Counted from the stretch's first letter, positions 26,146 to 34,718 are shown. The stretch is DNA of 64,000 nt from Flavobacterium sp. 9 (GCF_002754195.1 NZ_PEEU01000001.1:2604001-2668000); one strand, 5' to 3'. Program-made: numbers and translations. The notes: generated by a model from the sequence alone, not told the origin.

Positions 26146-26553
26146 ATGAGCACAGAAATAAAACCAAAACATATTGGGCGAAACATAAGCCGAATTAGAG
26201 AGCTTAGAGATATGAAACAGGAAGCACTTGCGATTTCGATTGGCGTAAGTCAACAAACCATCTTGAGTATTGAAGGAAGCGAAAGCGTTGACGACGAAAA
26301 ACTTAAAGCAATTGCCGAAGCTTTGGGAGTTACGCCTGAAATAATAAAAAACTTTTCTGAAGATGCTGTTTTTAATATTATTGGAAATACGTATAACGAC
26401 AATGCTTCTTCTGCAATTAATTTAGGTTGCACTTTTAATCCATTTGATAAACTTCTTGAAGCTTTTGACAAAAATGAAAAGCTTTATGAAAGATTGGTTG
26501 AAGCTGAAAAAGAAAAAGTGGCTCTTTTAGAGAAGTTGCTTGATAAGAAGTAA
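26146..26553 (+). CDS. XRE-family helix-turn-helix regulator with coiled-coil tail
   Basis: 135 residues. HTH_3 domain at about 12-65 (ISRIRELRDMKQEALAISIG, VSQQTILSIEGSE, LKAIAEALGVTPEIIKNF). The tail from about 100 is helical and charged (LLEAFDKNEKLYERLVEAEK), likely a dimerisation coil. Short XRE proteins of this form are common stand-alone regulators in Flavobacterium. It is flanked by divergent and convergent hypothetical genes and followed by a terminator. Confidence 0.88.
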   Translation: MSTEIKPKHIGRNISRIRELRDMKQEALAISIGVSQQTILSIEGSESVDDEKLKAIAEALGVTPEIIKNFSEDAVFNIIGNTYNDNASSAINLGCTFNPFDKLLEAFDKNEKLYERLVEAEKEKVALLEKLLDKK

Positions 26554-26580
26554 TTTTTTAGATAGATATATTTATAGAAA

Positions 26581-26612
26581 AAACCGAAGTTTTATGGCTT
26601 CGGTTTTTTTTA
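26581..26612 (+). terminator. Terminator after the XRE gene
   Basis: Stem AAACCGAAG / CTTCGGTTT, 8-nt loop, T-run. Same stem core as the hairpin at 16024-16050. Confidence 0.85.
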
Positions 26613-26676
26613 TGGTTTTAATTATTGTTGTAAGTTATGAATTGGAAATTTGCGTTATCTAGAACTAAAATTTTAT

Positions 26677-27252
26677 TTATTTAATTTTTTTAAACTCTTT
26701 TCTATACAGCTCTTCTTCTTTCTCTGACATATTAATAAACATTCTTAATATATGGACATCATCTAAAGATGTATATTTATTCCCTAAATCTTTACACATT
26801 GCTAATAACAAGTCCGAAAACAATTTTAATGTCTTGTATAAACTTTTAGATCCTGTTTCAGTATCATTTGTATCAGTATTTCTAAACCTACCATATTTTT
26901 CAATGACTTCATCTGACGCATAGAGAATATTATCAAAAGCTGTATCCATTGCATCTGCAATCTGCTTATTATTTAATATAGTATTTCCATTTTTGACTTT
27001 TATATTTTTTAAAACATCCCTATATGGTCTAATTAATTCATTATAATACTTTCTTTTTTGTTCGTAAAGCCTTTGTTTACTTTCTTTTAAATCTTCAATA
27101 ATTTTTGAAATTATAAAACCTATTGAACCCGAAACTAAAGTTAGTATTGTTGGATCTACTTTTTTAAAATATTCTACATTGTAAATTACTACAACAACAA
27201 TTGAAGAAATTAGCAAAAATAATAGTATCGTCTTTTTGTTGATTTTAAGCAT
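26677..27252 (-). CDS. Two-helix membrane protein with cytoplasmic helical domain, hypothetical
   Basis: 191 residues. Two N-terminal membrane segments (TILLFLLISSIVVVVIYNV; PTILTLVSGSIGFIISKII), then about 135 mostly helical, Lys/Glu-rich cytoplasmic residues. It is translated just 2 nt after the stop of the next upstream gene, which also encodes a membrane protein. Very AT-rich DNA compared with core genes. No family recognised. Confidence 0.6.
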   Translation of the reverse strand: MLKINKKTILLFLLISSIVVVVIYNVEYFKKVDPTILTLVSGSIGFIISKIIEDLKESKQRLYEQKRKYYNELIRPYRDVLKNIKVKNGNTILNNKQIADAMDTAFDNILYASDEVIEKYGRFRNTDTNDTETGSKSLYKTLKLFSDLLLAMCKDLGNKYTSLDDVHILRMFINMSEKEEELYRKEFKKIK

Positions 27253-27254
27253 AA

Positions 27255-27689
27255 TTATTTTTTATGTTCTTTTTCTAATTTCTCTACTTTCTTTTTTAAA
27301 ACTTCAAATTCCTCTTGTGTAGGACTGTTGAACTTTATCGAAATAGCTAAAATCGCAACTGTTAAAGAAAGAATTGGAATTATAATACTAGCAATATCCT
27401 TTAAATTGTCAATAATAGCCTTTCGATACAACTTAATATATTTTCCTGTTACAAATGCTTTCATTCCTAAATGAGAAATAATAAAAGTATCCACTTCTAC
27501 TTTTTCTAATTCATTATTGTCGACAAGATTTCGTAAAAGCAAAGCGACTTCTAGCTTCGGAAGTTTTAGCAGATCTTTTAATTCGTCATGACTAAAAGAA
27601 CCAAATATAACTTCATCACCATGATCTGGGTAATCGCCATTGGAATAAAAAATATTAAGTAGTTTATGAAGATTTTTATTATGAGCCAT
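27255..27689 (-). CDS. Membrane protein with winged-helix-like N-terminus and coiled-coil C-terminus, hypothetical
   Basis: 144 residues from ATG 27689; the TTG 9 nt upstream is rejected. Residues 20-75 (SFSHDELKDLLKLPKLEVAL, then LLRNLVDNNELEKVEVDTF) have the helix pattern of a small winged-helix domain. One membrane segment follows (ASIIIPILSLTVAILAISI) and the tail is a coiled coil (EFEVLKKKVEKLEKEHK). It forms a two-gene unit with the membrane protein just downstream. A stress or defence role is possible but not shown. Confidence 0.6.
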   Translation of the reverse strand: MAHNKNLHKLLNIFYSNGDYPDHGDEVIFGSFSHDELKDLLKLPKLEVALLLRNLVDNNELEKVEVDTFIISHLGMKAFVTGKYIKLYRKAIIDNLKDIASIIIPILSLTVAILAISIKFNSPTQEEFEVLKKKVEKLEKEHKK

Positions 27690-27810
27690 TTTATTCAATT
27701 CAAATAAACAGCAATATACAAAATACTTCTAAGCCAAAGTATTTCTTACAGTAAAACAATATTTTACCTTAAAACCGAGATTCGCGTCAGGGATTGAGGC
27801 GGTATTCTCT

Positions 27811-28446
27811 TTATTCAATTACATAAATTAATTTGGGCGCACCAGCATCATGTTCTGCAACCGCTAAATAAAATGGTCTTTTCAAGTTTAGTTTTTCAAA
27901 TAAATTTTCTTGATTTGCTCTTTCAAATAATTTATTTATTTCTATTAATGCTGTAGCTTCAAAGAGTTCATAAATATTATTGACATCAAGAAAGTCGTCA
28001 AAGTTATCTTCTTCTCCCTGAATATTCTCTGTTAAATGATATAATGTAGGCGAAACAAAAGCTGGCAAGCAGGAAATATTATCTAAATATTCCATTCGAT
28101 CATCCATTATTTCAAACTCTGGTAATTCTGAATCAGAATCATCAAAATCAATAGCAAAAGCTTCTAATTCTCCGCCATATAAACCGCCATGTTCAAAATA
28201 AATCATATTGAAACTTTTTTGAACATCATTATTATATTTTTCAGCAAGCCAATATGTATTAACATTCGATTTTAAATCTTCAAACATCAAATTGATATTG
28301 TCTTTTCTTTCCTGATTTTTCCATAAATCATAAAAAGCCTGATAGGTTTCATTTTCTGATTCTTCTAAATCTTCGGTGACATTTTTCTTAGCTTCTTTTT
28401 CAATTTCTTTTAAACTCTCTGCAATTGAATCATTAGTTTTACTCAT
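27811..28446 (-). CDS. Acidic cytoplasmic hypothetical protein (211 aa)
   Basis: Strongly acidic, beginning with a Glu/Lys-rich coiled coil (SLKEIEKEAKKNVTEDLEES). The central part ends GGLYGGELEAFAIDFDDSDS and the C-terminal strand-rich part has FYLAVAEHDAGAPKLIYVIE. The all-acidic composition and globular alpha/beta look recall immunity-type proteins, but no toxin gene is adjacent and no family is recognised. Confidence 0.6.
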   Translation of the reverse strand: MSKTNDSIAESLKEIEKEAKKNVTEDLEESENETYQAFYDLWKNQERKDNINLMFEDLKSNVNTYWLAEKYNNDVQKSFNMIYFEHGGLYGGELEAFAIDFDDSDSELPEFEIMDDRMEYLDNISCLPAFVSPTLYHLTENIQGEEDNFDDFLDVNNIYELFEATALIEINKLFERANQENLFEKLNLKRPFYLAVAEHDAGAPKLIYVIE

Positions 28447-28575
28447 ATCAATTTTGTTTTAAAAATTATGATTAGTCTAGCAATATACAAAATACCAGAA
28501 GCGATGAAATGTTTTTCCTGCTGAGAAAATTCAATTTATTTTGAAACTGAGATTCTAAGTTGCTAAGATTTTATT

Positions 28576-28737
28576 GTCATTTCGACGGAGGAGAAATCCC
28601 ACGAGGGATTCGACAAAGATTGGCGACTTTGATTGCTGAGTTTCTAGTGTGATTTCTCCTCCGTCGAAATGACAAATCTTTGTGGTTATTATTCTTTGTC
28701 GAGTTTCTTGCGAAGATTTCTCCTCCGTCGAAATGAT
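28576..28737. repeat. Cluster of three 23-bp dispersed repeats
   Basis: GTCATTTCGACGGAGGAGAA-type repeat in forward orientation at 28576-28598 and in reverse at 28651-28673 and 28715-28737 (last copy one mismatch). The first two copies form a hairpin with a 52-nt loop. Another copy lies at 16187-16209. The 28.45-28.85 kb stretch holds no gene other than these repeats and the promoter of the next gene. Confidence 0.85.
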
Positions 28738-28815
28738 AAGATTGTGTAGCAAAAAACATTAAACAAATAAGAAAACTTTAATAAAGCAACTGTACGCCAC
28801 TTATTCAAAAATCAC

Positions 28816-28823
28816 TAATTTTG
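28816..28823 (+). promoter_or_regulatory. Putative -7 element of the aminopeptidase P gene
   Basis: TAATTTTG, exact TAnnTTTG, 28 nt upstream of the ATG. The -33 element is weak. Confidence 0.5.
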
Positions 28824-28851
28824 AAATTCGAAGTTCAAAACTCACATTATT

Positions 28852-30144
28852 ATGAAATATCATCAAATAAACAGCGCTCTTTTTGTAAAAAATCGCAGAA
28901 AATTCACGGCAGAAATGAAACCTAATTCGGTTGCCGTTTTCAATTCAAATGACATTTACCCAGTTAGCGCAGATAGTACTTTGCCGTTTGCACAACACAG
29001 AGATATTTTTTATCTAAGCGGTGTTGATCAGGAAGAAAGTATTTTGCTTTTGTTTCCGGATGCTCCTTATGAAAACCAAAAAGAAATTCTTTTCCTAAAA
29101 GAAACTAACGATCATATCGCGGTTTGGGAAGGTGAAAAACTTAGTAAAGAACGTGCTTTTCAGGTTTCGGGAATTAGAACGGTTTATTGGTTACAGGATT
29201 TTCATAAAGTTTTGAACGAAATGATGACGTATGCAGATACGATGTACATTAATACAAACGAACATTATCGCGCAACTGTTGAAACTGAAACTCGCGAAGC
29301 TCGTTTTGTAAAATGGTGGAAAGAACGTTATCCAGCGCATAATGTGGCAAAAAGTAACCCGATTTTGCAACGCATTCGTTCTGTAAAAGAAAGCGAAGAA
29401 ATCGATTTGATTCAGCAAGCTTGCGATATTACGGAGAAAGGTTTCCGTAGATTATTGTCGTTCGTGAAACCAAATGTTACTGAATATGAAATCGAAGCTG
29501 AATTGATTCACGAATTCATTCGTAACCGTTCTAAAGGTTTTGCTTATACACCAATTATTGCTTCGGGAAATAATGCCAATGTTTTGCATTATATCGAAAA
29601 CAATCAGCAATGTAAAGCCGGAGATTTAATTTTATTAGATGTTGCAGCAGAATATGCAAATTATTCAAGCGATATGACGAGAACAATTCCGGTTTCGGGA
29701 AGATTTTCTGAGCGTCAAAAAGCAGTTTACAATGCAGTTTTGAGAGTTAAAAATGAAGCTACAAAAATGTTGGCTCCAGGAACTCTTTGGAAACAATATC
29801 ATATTGAAGTTGGTAAAATCATGACTTCGGAATTACTTGGTTTAGGATTAATCGATAAAGCCGATGTTCAGAACGAAAATCCGGAATGGCCAGCTTACAA
29901 AAAATATTTCATGCACGGAACTTCTCACCACATGGGACTTGACACGCACGATTATGGATTGCTTCACGAACCTATGAAAGCCAATATGGTTTTTACGGTT
30001 GAACCTGGAATTTATATTCCGGAGGAGAAATTCGGAATTCGTTTAGAAGATAATGTTGTGGTTCAGGAAAAAGGAGAACCTTTTAACTTGATGCGCAATA
30101 TTCCGATTGAAGTTGATGAAATCGAAAGCTTAATGAACTCATAA
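28852..30144 (+). CDS. Xaa-Pro aminopeptidase (aminopeptidase P, M24B)
   Basis: 430 residues: an aminopeptidase P N-terminal domain (to about 165) and a pita-bread metallopeptidase domain. Dinuclear-metal ligands are visible in LILLDVAAEYANYSSDMTRT (two Asp), HGTSHHMGLDTHDYG (His), VFTVEPGIYIPE (Glu) and FGIRLEDNVVV (Glu). It removes an N-terminal residue preceding proline, in the cytoplasm. The next gene, 8 nt downstream, is a prolyl-aminopeptidase-like hydrolase, so a proline-peptide unit is likely. Confidence 0.94.
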   Translation: MKYHQINSALFVKNRRKFTAEMKPNSVAVFNSNDIYPVSADSTLPFAQHRDIFYLSGVDQEESILLLFPDAPYENQKEILFLKETNDHIAVWEGEKLSKERAFQVSGIRTVYWLQDFHKVLNEMMTYADTMYINTNEHYRATVETETREARFVKWWKERYPAHNVAKSNPILQRIRSVKESEEIDLIQQACDITEKGFRRLLSFVKPNVTEYEIEAELIHEFIRNRSKGFAYTPIIASGNNANVLHYIENNQQCKAGDLILLDVAAEYANYSSDMTRTIPVSGRFSERQKAVYNAVLRVKNEATKMLAPGTLWKQYHIEVGKIMTSELLGLGLIDKADVQNENPEWPAYKKYFMHGTSHHMGLDTHDYGLLHEPMKANMVFTVEPGIYIPEEKFGIRLEDNVVVQEKGEPFNLMRNIPIEVDEIESLMNS

Positions 30145-30151
30145 TTTCATA

Positions 30152-31051
30152 ATGAAAAAGATTTTTCTATTGGTTTTCCTGATGGTTTTAGGAAACTCTT
30201 TTGCTCAAACAGAAGGTTATTCGACAAACAATGATTCGAGTAAAACATATTATAAGGTATTCGGAAAAGGCGAACCGCTTTTGATTATTAACGGTGGTCC
30301 GGGAATGAACAGTAATGGTTTTGAAAGTATGGCTAAAACATTGGCAGAAACGCAGGAAACTATTATTTATGATCAACGCGGAACCGGAAATTCAAAGTTG
30401 GCTGAATTGAATTCCAAAACTATTTCTATGAAAATAATGGCGGATGATATTGAGTCTTTAAGAAAACATCTGAAAATTAAAAAATGGAATATTCTAGGTC
30501 ATTCTTTTGGCGGAATGTTGGCTTCATATTATGCTACAATATATCCAAACAGCATTAATAAATTGGTTCTGTCATCGTCCGGCGGAGTTGATTTGACTTT
30601 GCTAAAAACAGAAAATCTTATCGAAAGAAATCTAACTAAAGTCGAAAAAGATTCAATGAATTATTGGAATGATAAAATTGCAAAAGGCGACACTTCTCAT
30701 AAAGCCGCACTTGGCCGAGGAAGAGCAATGGCGCCGGCTTATGTTTACGACCAAAAATATGTTCCTATTATTGCCGAAAGATTAACTCAGGGAAATCCTA
30801 AAATAAACGGATTGCTTTGGGATGATATGCAAAAGATCAAATTTGATTGTAAAGCAAAGCTGAAAACATTCAAAAATCCGGTTCTGATTATTCAGGGAAA
30901 ACAAGATGTAATCAGCAATCAAATTGGAGAATTGGCGAATAAAGCTTTTCCAAATTCAAAACTAATCTTGCTTGAAAACTGCAGGCATTATGGATGGCTT
31001 GATGCAAAAGAAAAGTATTTTACGGATGTTAATTCCTTTTTAAAATCATAA
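30152..31051 (+). CDS. Secreted alpha/beta hydrolase, proline-iminopeptidase-like (S33)
   Basis: 299 residues with a signal peptide (KKIFLLVFLMVLGNSFAQ). The oxyanion motif is INGGPGMNSNGF, the nucleophile serine is in LGHSFGGMLASYYA, and the acid/base triad ends with D near IIQGKQDVIS and H in LENCRHYG. The fold and NGGPG motif match prolyl aminopeptidases and related S33 enzymes. It lies 8 nt after the aminopeptidase P gene. Because of the signal peptide, it acts outside the cytoplasm, unlike its neighbour. Confidence 0.88.
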   Translation: MKKIFLLVFLMVLGNSFAQTEGYSTNNDSSKTYYKVFGKGEPLLIINGGPGMNSNGFESMAKTLAETQETIIYDQRGTGNSKLAELNSKTISMKIMADDIESLRKHLKIKKWNILGHSFGGMLASYYATIYPNSINKLVLSSSGGVDLTLLKTENLIERNLTKVEKDSMNYWNDKIAKGDTSHKAALGRGRAMAPAYVYDQKYVPIIAERLTQGNPKINGLLWDDMQKIKFDCKAKLKTFKNPVLIIQGKQDVISNQIGELANKAFPNSKLILLENCRHYGWLDAKEKYFTDVNSFLKS

Positions 31052-31068
31052 TAAAAAACAACTAAAAG

Positions 31069-31094
31069 CTGCCTCAAAAGGGCAGTTTTTTTTA
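31069..31094 (+). terminator. Terminator after the S33 hydrolase
   Basis: CTGCC / GGCAG stem with 7-nt loop and eight T. Confidence 0.75.
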
Positions 31095-31187
31095 TTGTTG
31101 GACGTGGGGAATATTATAAAATTTATTTTATCGGTAAAAGCCCTGGCGGGGTGAAATATTTATAGAATTAGAATAAGACAAATAAAA

Positions 31188-31247
31188 AGCTCCGGAGGAG
31201 CGACATATATTAAAACTGTAGAAAAAATATGTCGCTCCTCCGGAGCT
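31188..31247. repeat. Perfect 21-bp inverted repeat element
   Basis: The arm at 31188-31208 (core CTCCGGAGGAGCGACATA) is exactly inverted at 31227-31247 with an 18-nt AT loop. It lies in a 300-bp gene-free gap, well apart from the two terminators. The G+C-rich arm stands out from its AT-rich setting. Probably a REP-like dispersed element. Confidence 0.85.
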
Positions 31248-31308
31248 GTATCTTGTAAACATTTATCCATTGCTATAAACATTTTGCTTCTCTGAAGCTC
31301 ACAAAAAA

Positions 31309-31333
31309 AAAGCTATCCTTTTGAGACAGCTTC
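31309..31333 (-). terminator. Terminator after ferritin
   Basis: Minus strand: AAGCTGTC, 7-nt loop, GATAGCTT (one G-T pair), then a T-run. Confidence 0.8.
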
Positions 31334-31357
31334 TTTTTAAATTTTATAAATCGATAT

Positions 31358-31876
31358 TTATCCGATTTTTGAAATCTGAACATCCAATTGGAATTTGCCG
31401 TCAGCTTCGTTTCCGTTGATCAATTCAAAAAGCTCTAAAGCTCTTCTTGCGTTTTTCTCCTCTTCTCTTTGCTCAGCCACATACCACATCATAAAATCTT
31501 CTGTAGCATAATCATTCTCAGCTCTACATTTTGCGATTACTTTATTGATTGCCTGAGTAACTGCAATTTCGTTTTGCAAAGCAATTTCAAATACTTCTCT
31601 AAAAGAAGCAAATTCTTGCTGCACTTCCGGAACAGATGGCGTAACTGCAATCCCTCCCATGTCTGTAATATATTTGAAAACTTTTAGAAAATGCTCTCTT
31701 TCTTCTTCAGCTTGCTTGTACATATAAGATGCTGTATTTGCATAACCGTTTCTATCTAACCATGCAGCCATAGCTAAATATTTATTAGAAGCGTCACTTT
31801 CTAATTTTGCCTGTAAGTTCAATATATTTTCGATTCCTTCAACTAATGAAGTACTTGTTCTTAGTAAATCTTTCAT
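31358..31876 (-). CDS. Ferritin (iron storage, FtnA-like)
   Basis: 172 residues forming the four-helix ferritin subunit. Ferroxidase-type ligands appear as the Glu in LQAKLESDASNKYLAMAAW, E-E-E-R-E-H-F in YKQAEEEREHF, and the Glu/Gln cluster in FEIALQNEIAVTQAINKV with YVAEQREEEKNARRALELFE. The 24-mer oxidises Fe(II) and stores it as ferric mineral in the cytoplasm. Monocistronic, with its own terminator. Confidence 0.94.
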   Translation of the reverse strand: MKDLLRTSTSLVEGIENILNLQAKLESDASNKYLAMAAWLDRNGYANTASYMYKQAEEEREHFLKVFKYITDMGGIAVTPSVPEVQQEFASFREVFEIALQNEIAVTQAINKVIAKCRAENDYATEDFMMWYVAEQREEEKNARRALELFELINGNEADGKFQLDVQISKIG

Positions 31877-31965
31877 AACCTTTAATTTTTATACGTGTAA
31901 AATTACAAAAATTAAAGACGACAACTGTAAACGCCTGAAAATTTGGATTTAATCTAAGTAAGAAT

Positions 31966-32322
31966 CTAAATAAGCTCTACATTAACAATATTGCAAAGCA
32001 TAGAATGCAACGTAAGGGTAAATTTTGTTCCGTTTAATAGATCTCTTAACTGCACTATTTCGCAGATAGTAAGGTTTCTGGAAAAATTTCTTTTGGTAGT
32101 TTCAATCAACTGTGCATCTGACTGATCAGATAAGTCATAAAGCATGTTAAGAATGTCAACGCTATTAACCTTTCTTTGAAAAATCAAAAAATCATGAATT
32201 TTATAACTTGACACCGTATCAACAAAATTGATAATTATACTATTGGTCAAATCACATTGATAACTGTATCCTTTTTCGGTTTCAAATAATACTTTGGTGG
32301 TCAAATCACTAATTAATGCCAT
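31966..32322 (-). CDS. Conserved-looking hypothetical protein (118 aa)
   Basis: Cytoplasmic, no signal or membrane segment. Alternating beta then helix, with Cys at residue 23 (YQCDL), in the middle (LTICEIVQLRDLLNG) and near the end (SMLCNIVNVELI). No named domain is recognised. It is a lone gene upstream of ferritin, same strand, 90 nt away. Metal or redox sensing is conceivable but unsupported. Confidence 0.6.
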   Translation of the reverse strand: MALISDLTTKVLFETEKGYSYQCDLTNSIIINFVDTVSSYKIHDFLIFQRKVNSVDILNMLYDLSDQSDAQLIETTKRNFSRNLTICEIVQLRDLLNGTKFTLTLHSMLCNIVNVELI

Positions 32323-32500
32323 TCTGATAAAATATAATAATGGTGCAAAAATATAGAATTTAAAGCAATATCAAACATAATTAAGACTAATTTAAAATAA
32401 CAAAATCATATAATGTTCTTAAAAACAGTTCAAGTACACTAAAAGCTGTAACATTCTACAGCATTATTAGTCTAATTTTAAAACAAAAAACTTAAAAATT

Positions 32501-33304
32501 ATGCAGGCACACGAAATAGATTATCAAATTTTTGGAGAAGAAATGCAGTATGTTGAAATAGAACTAGACCCACAGGAAATTGTAATTGCCGAAGCTGGCA
32601 GTTTTATGATGATGGAAAACAATATCCAAATGGAAACCATATTTGGAGACGGTTCTCAGCAACAGGAATCTGGTTTGTTTGGCAAACTTTTAAATGCAGG
32701 TAAAAGAGTTCTTACCGGCGAAAGCATGTTTATGACAGCATTTTTAAACCAAGGCAGCAGCAAAAGTAAAGTTTCATTTGCATCGCCATATCCTGGAAAA
32801 ATCCTTCCGATTGATTTAACAGAATTTCAAGGTAAATTTATCTGTCAAAAAAACTCCTTCTTATGTGCTGCCAAAGGCGTTTCTGTCGGGATAGAATTTT
32901 CGCAGAAATTAGGACGCGGTTTATTTGGCGGAGAAGGTTTTATCATGCAGAAACTCGAAGGAGACGGAATGGCATTTGTACATTCTGGCGGAACAATGGC
33001 AAAAAAAGTATTGGGTCATGGCGAAGTCCTTAAAGTAGATACGGGATGTATTATTGGTTTTACCAAAGATGTAGATTATGATATTGAATTTATTGGCGGA
33101 ATCAAGAATTCTATTTTTGGCGGCGAAGGATTATTTTATGCCTCTTTAAAAGGTCCGGGAACGGTTTACATACAGTCGTTGCCATTCTCCAGACTGGCTG
33201 ACCGCATTATTGCATCGGCACCAAGATCTGGCGGAAACAGCCGCGACGAAGGTAGTCTTCTTGGCGGATTAGGAAATCTTTTGGATGGCGATAACCGATT
33301 TTAA
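32501..33304 (+). CDS. AIM24/TIGR00266-family protein
   Basis: 267 residues. The beta-rich double-barrel family is recognised by EIVIAEAGSFMMMENNIQME, GEGFIMQKLEGDGMAFVHSGG, and the late GGEGLFYASLKGPGTVYIQS. Tandem strand duplication is evident. Family function in bacteria is unclear; members are often near membrane or stress genes. No signal peptide. It has its own hairpin terminator. Confidence 0.9.
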   Translation: MQAHEIDYQIFGEEMQYVEIELDPQEIVIAEAGSFMMMENNIQMETIFGDGSQQQESGLFGKLLNAGKRVLTGESMFMTAFLNQGSSKSKVSFASPYPGKILPIDLTEFQGKFICQKNSFLCAAKGVSVGIEFSQKLGRGLFGGEGFIMQKLEGDGMAFVHSGGTMAKKVLGHGEVLKVDTGCIIGFTKDVDYDIEFIGGIKNSIFGGEGLFYASLKGPGTVYIQSLPFSRLADRIIASAPRSGGNSRDEGSLLGGLGNLLDGDNRF

Positions 33305-33313
33305 TTTTTACAG

Positions 33314-33346
33314 AATGGCTTTCAAAAAACGGAAGCCATTTTTTAT
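33314..33346 (+). terminator. Terminator after the AIM24-family gene
   Basis: AATGGCTT / AAGCCATT stem, about 11-nt loop, T-run. Confidence 0.8.
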
Positions 33347-33443
33347 TCTTTCACAATTATTTACATGTTATAAATAAATTTATAGCTGTTTTAAAGATTT
33401 CCCAATTAAATTAAGACATCACAATATTTTACTTCAGCTTTCT

Positions 33444-33451
33444 TAACTTTG
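33444..33451 (+). promoter_or_regulatory. -7 element of the second alpha/beta hydrolase gene
   Basis: TAACTTTG is an exact TAnnTTTG. Predicted initiation near 33458 excludes the in-frame TTG at 33449 and supports the TTG start at 33476. Confidence 0.55.
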
Positions 33452-33475
33452 TGCTTCTCAACAAAAAATACCATT

Positions 33476-34252
33476 TTGAAAAACATTCTATACAAAAACA
33501 CCAAAATATCTTATACTGATTCAGGTTCCGGAACTGCAATTGTATTGCTTCATGGCTTTCTGGAGAATAAAAAAATGTGGCAGGAATATGTTATTTTATT
33601 CTCAGAAAAACATCGTATAATTACAATTGATTTATTAGGTCATGGCGAATCTGATTGTTTGGGATATGTTCATGCAATGGAAGATAATGCAAATGCTGTT
33701 CAGGAAGTTTTAAAACATCTAAAAATTGAAAAAGCCACTATTCTTGGACATTCTATGGGAGGATATGTTGGTTTGGCTTTCGCCGAATTATTCCCAAATA
33801 ACATTCAGAAACTAGTTTTATTAAATTCTACTTCCAGAGAAGATACTCACGAAAAGAAACTAAACAGAACTCGCGCTATTAAAGCAGTTAAACAAAATGC
33901 TATAAACTTTGTAAGCCTTGCAATTGGGAATTTGTTTAGTGAAAACAACAGAACAAGATTAGCTGATGAAATCGAAAAGGTAAAAATTCAGGCGCTAAAA
34001 ACTCCGCTACAAGGAATTGTTGCTTCGCTTGAAGGAATGAAAATCAGAAAAGACAGAGAAGCTCTTTTACAAAAAAATCTATTTCCGGTTTTGTTGATCT
34101 TAGGAAAAAAAGATCCCGTTTTAAACTACGACGAAAGCATTTCTCAAATAGAAGATACAACCGCCGAACTTGTTTCGTTTGAAGATGGACATATGAGTCA
34201 CATTGAAAACAAGGAAGAATTGAAAGTTATATTATTAGACTTTTTTCAATAG
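33476..34252 (+). CDS. Alpha/beta hydrolase
   Basis: 258 residues from TTG 33476, chosen because the promoter -7 element overlaps the other possible start and because the sequence KNILYKNTKISYTDSG begins the fold cleanly. The oxyanion HGFLENKKMW, nucleophile elbow LGHSMGGYVG (Ser), Asp in ILGKKDPV and His in FEDGHMSHIE make a full catalytic triad. Cytoplasmic; acceptor unknown (esterase, thioesterase or lactonase). A rare TTG start is needed because no ATG is in frame near the N-terminus. Confidence 0.87.
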   Translation: MKNILYKNTKISYTDSGSGTAIVLLHGFLENKKMWQEYVILFSEKHRIITIDLLGHGESDCLGYVHAMEDNANAVQEVLKHLKIEKATILGHSMGGYVGLAFAELFPNNIQKLVLLNSTSREDTHEKKLNRTRAIKAVKQNAINFVSLAIGNLFSENNRTRLADEIEKVKIQALKTPLQGIVASLEGMKIRKDREALLQKNLFPVLLILGKKDPVLNYDESISQIEDTTAELVSFEDGHMSHIENKEELKVILLDFFQ

Positions 34253-34265
34253 ATCAAATAAGACA

Positions 34266-34302
34266 AAAAGGCCATTTCAAAATACTATTGAAACGGCCTT
34301 TT
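34266..34302. terminator. Hairpin between convergent hydrolase and roadblock genes
   Basis: Fifteen-base arms (34266-34280 and 34288-34302, one mismatch) ending in AAAAGGCC / GGCCTTTT. Serves both convergent genes. Confidence 0.75.
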
Positions 34303-34320
34303 CTCATTTTGGGGGCAAAA

Positions 34321-34695
34321 TTAAAGCTTTGAAATAATGTCTTTTTTAAATTTAGCCAAAGTTGCTCTCGTTAAACCAAGATTCGCTTTTGTTGAATCAA
34401 CCGCTAAATAAATAAAATATTTACCATCTTCAGAAACATCGATAATATGTATTTGATCTGTTAGAGTAATTAAGATATCATTGATTTTTTGATCTAATCC
34501 CAACGCTTTAATAGCGCTTAATTTTGCTTTTACAACTTCCAGATTATAAGCAGATGCTAGTTCCGGATCAAAATTTGGATTTAAAGAAAGTGAACAATAA
34601 GACATTCCTGTTTCAACTTCAGTTACTGAAACTGCAATGAATCCGTTAATGTTTTCTTTTAAGTCATTTTGAAAATTCTGTAAAAAATCTGACAT
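34321..34695 (-). CDS. Roadblock/LC7-like protein B1 (124 aa)
   Basis: Small alpha/beta protein of the length of roadblock/longin-type domains, with FIAVSVTEVETGMSYCSLSL, the helix AYNLEVVKAKLSAIKALGLD and IHIIDVSEDGKYFIYLAVD. It is closely similar over its length to the protein at 46928-47308. The partner gene, 23 nt upstream on the same strand, encodes a clearer roadblock protein, so they are probably a hetero-complex. Such proteins usually regulate small Ras-like GTPases (MglA type), but no GTPase gene is nearby. Confidence 0.65.
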   Translation of the reverse strand: MSDFLQNFQNDLKENINGFIAVSVTEVETGMSYCSLSLNPNFDPELASAYNLEVVKAKLSAIKALGLDQKINDILITLTDQIHIIDVSEDGKYFIYLAVDSTKANLGLTRATLAKFKKDIISKL

Positions 34696-34718
34696 GTTTA
34701 AATTATGGTTTAAATTAA

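Noticed and set aside
27811..28446. Immunity protein of a toxin-immunity pair
   Set aside because: No toxin, Rhs or polymorphic-toxin gene is adjacent; only the acidic composition suggested it.
28576..28737. Possible CRISPR-like repeat array
   Set aside because: Only three copies in mixed orientation with unequal spacers (52 and 41 nt) and no cas genes; a dispersed repeat family fits better.
28555..28759. Two overlapping minus-strand open frames
   Set aside because: Both consist of the 23-bp repeat copies translated in different frames.
33449..33475. Upstream TTG start for the second alpha/beta hydrolase
   Set aside because: It overlaps the TAACTTTG promoter box, so it would not be on the transcript.
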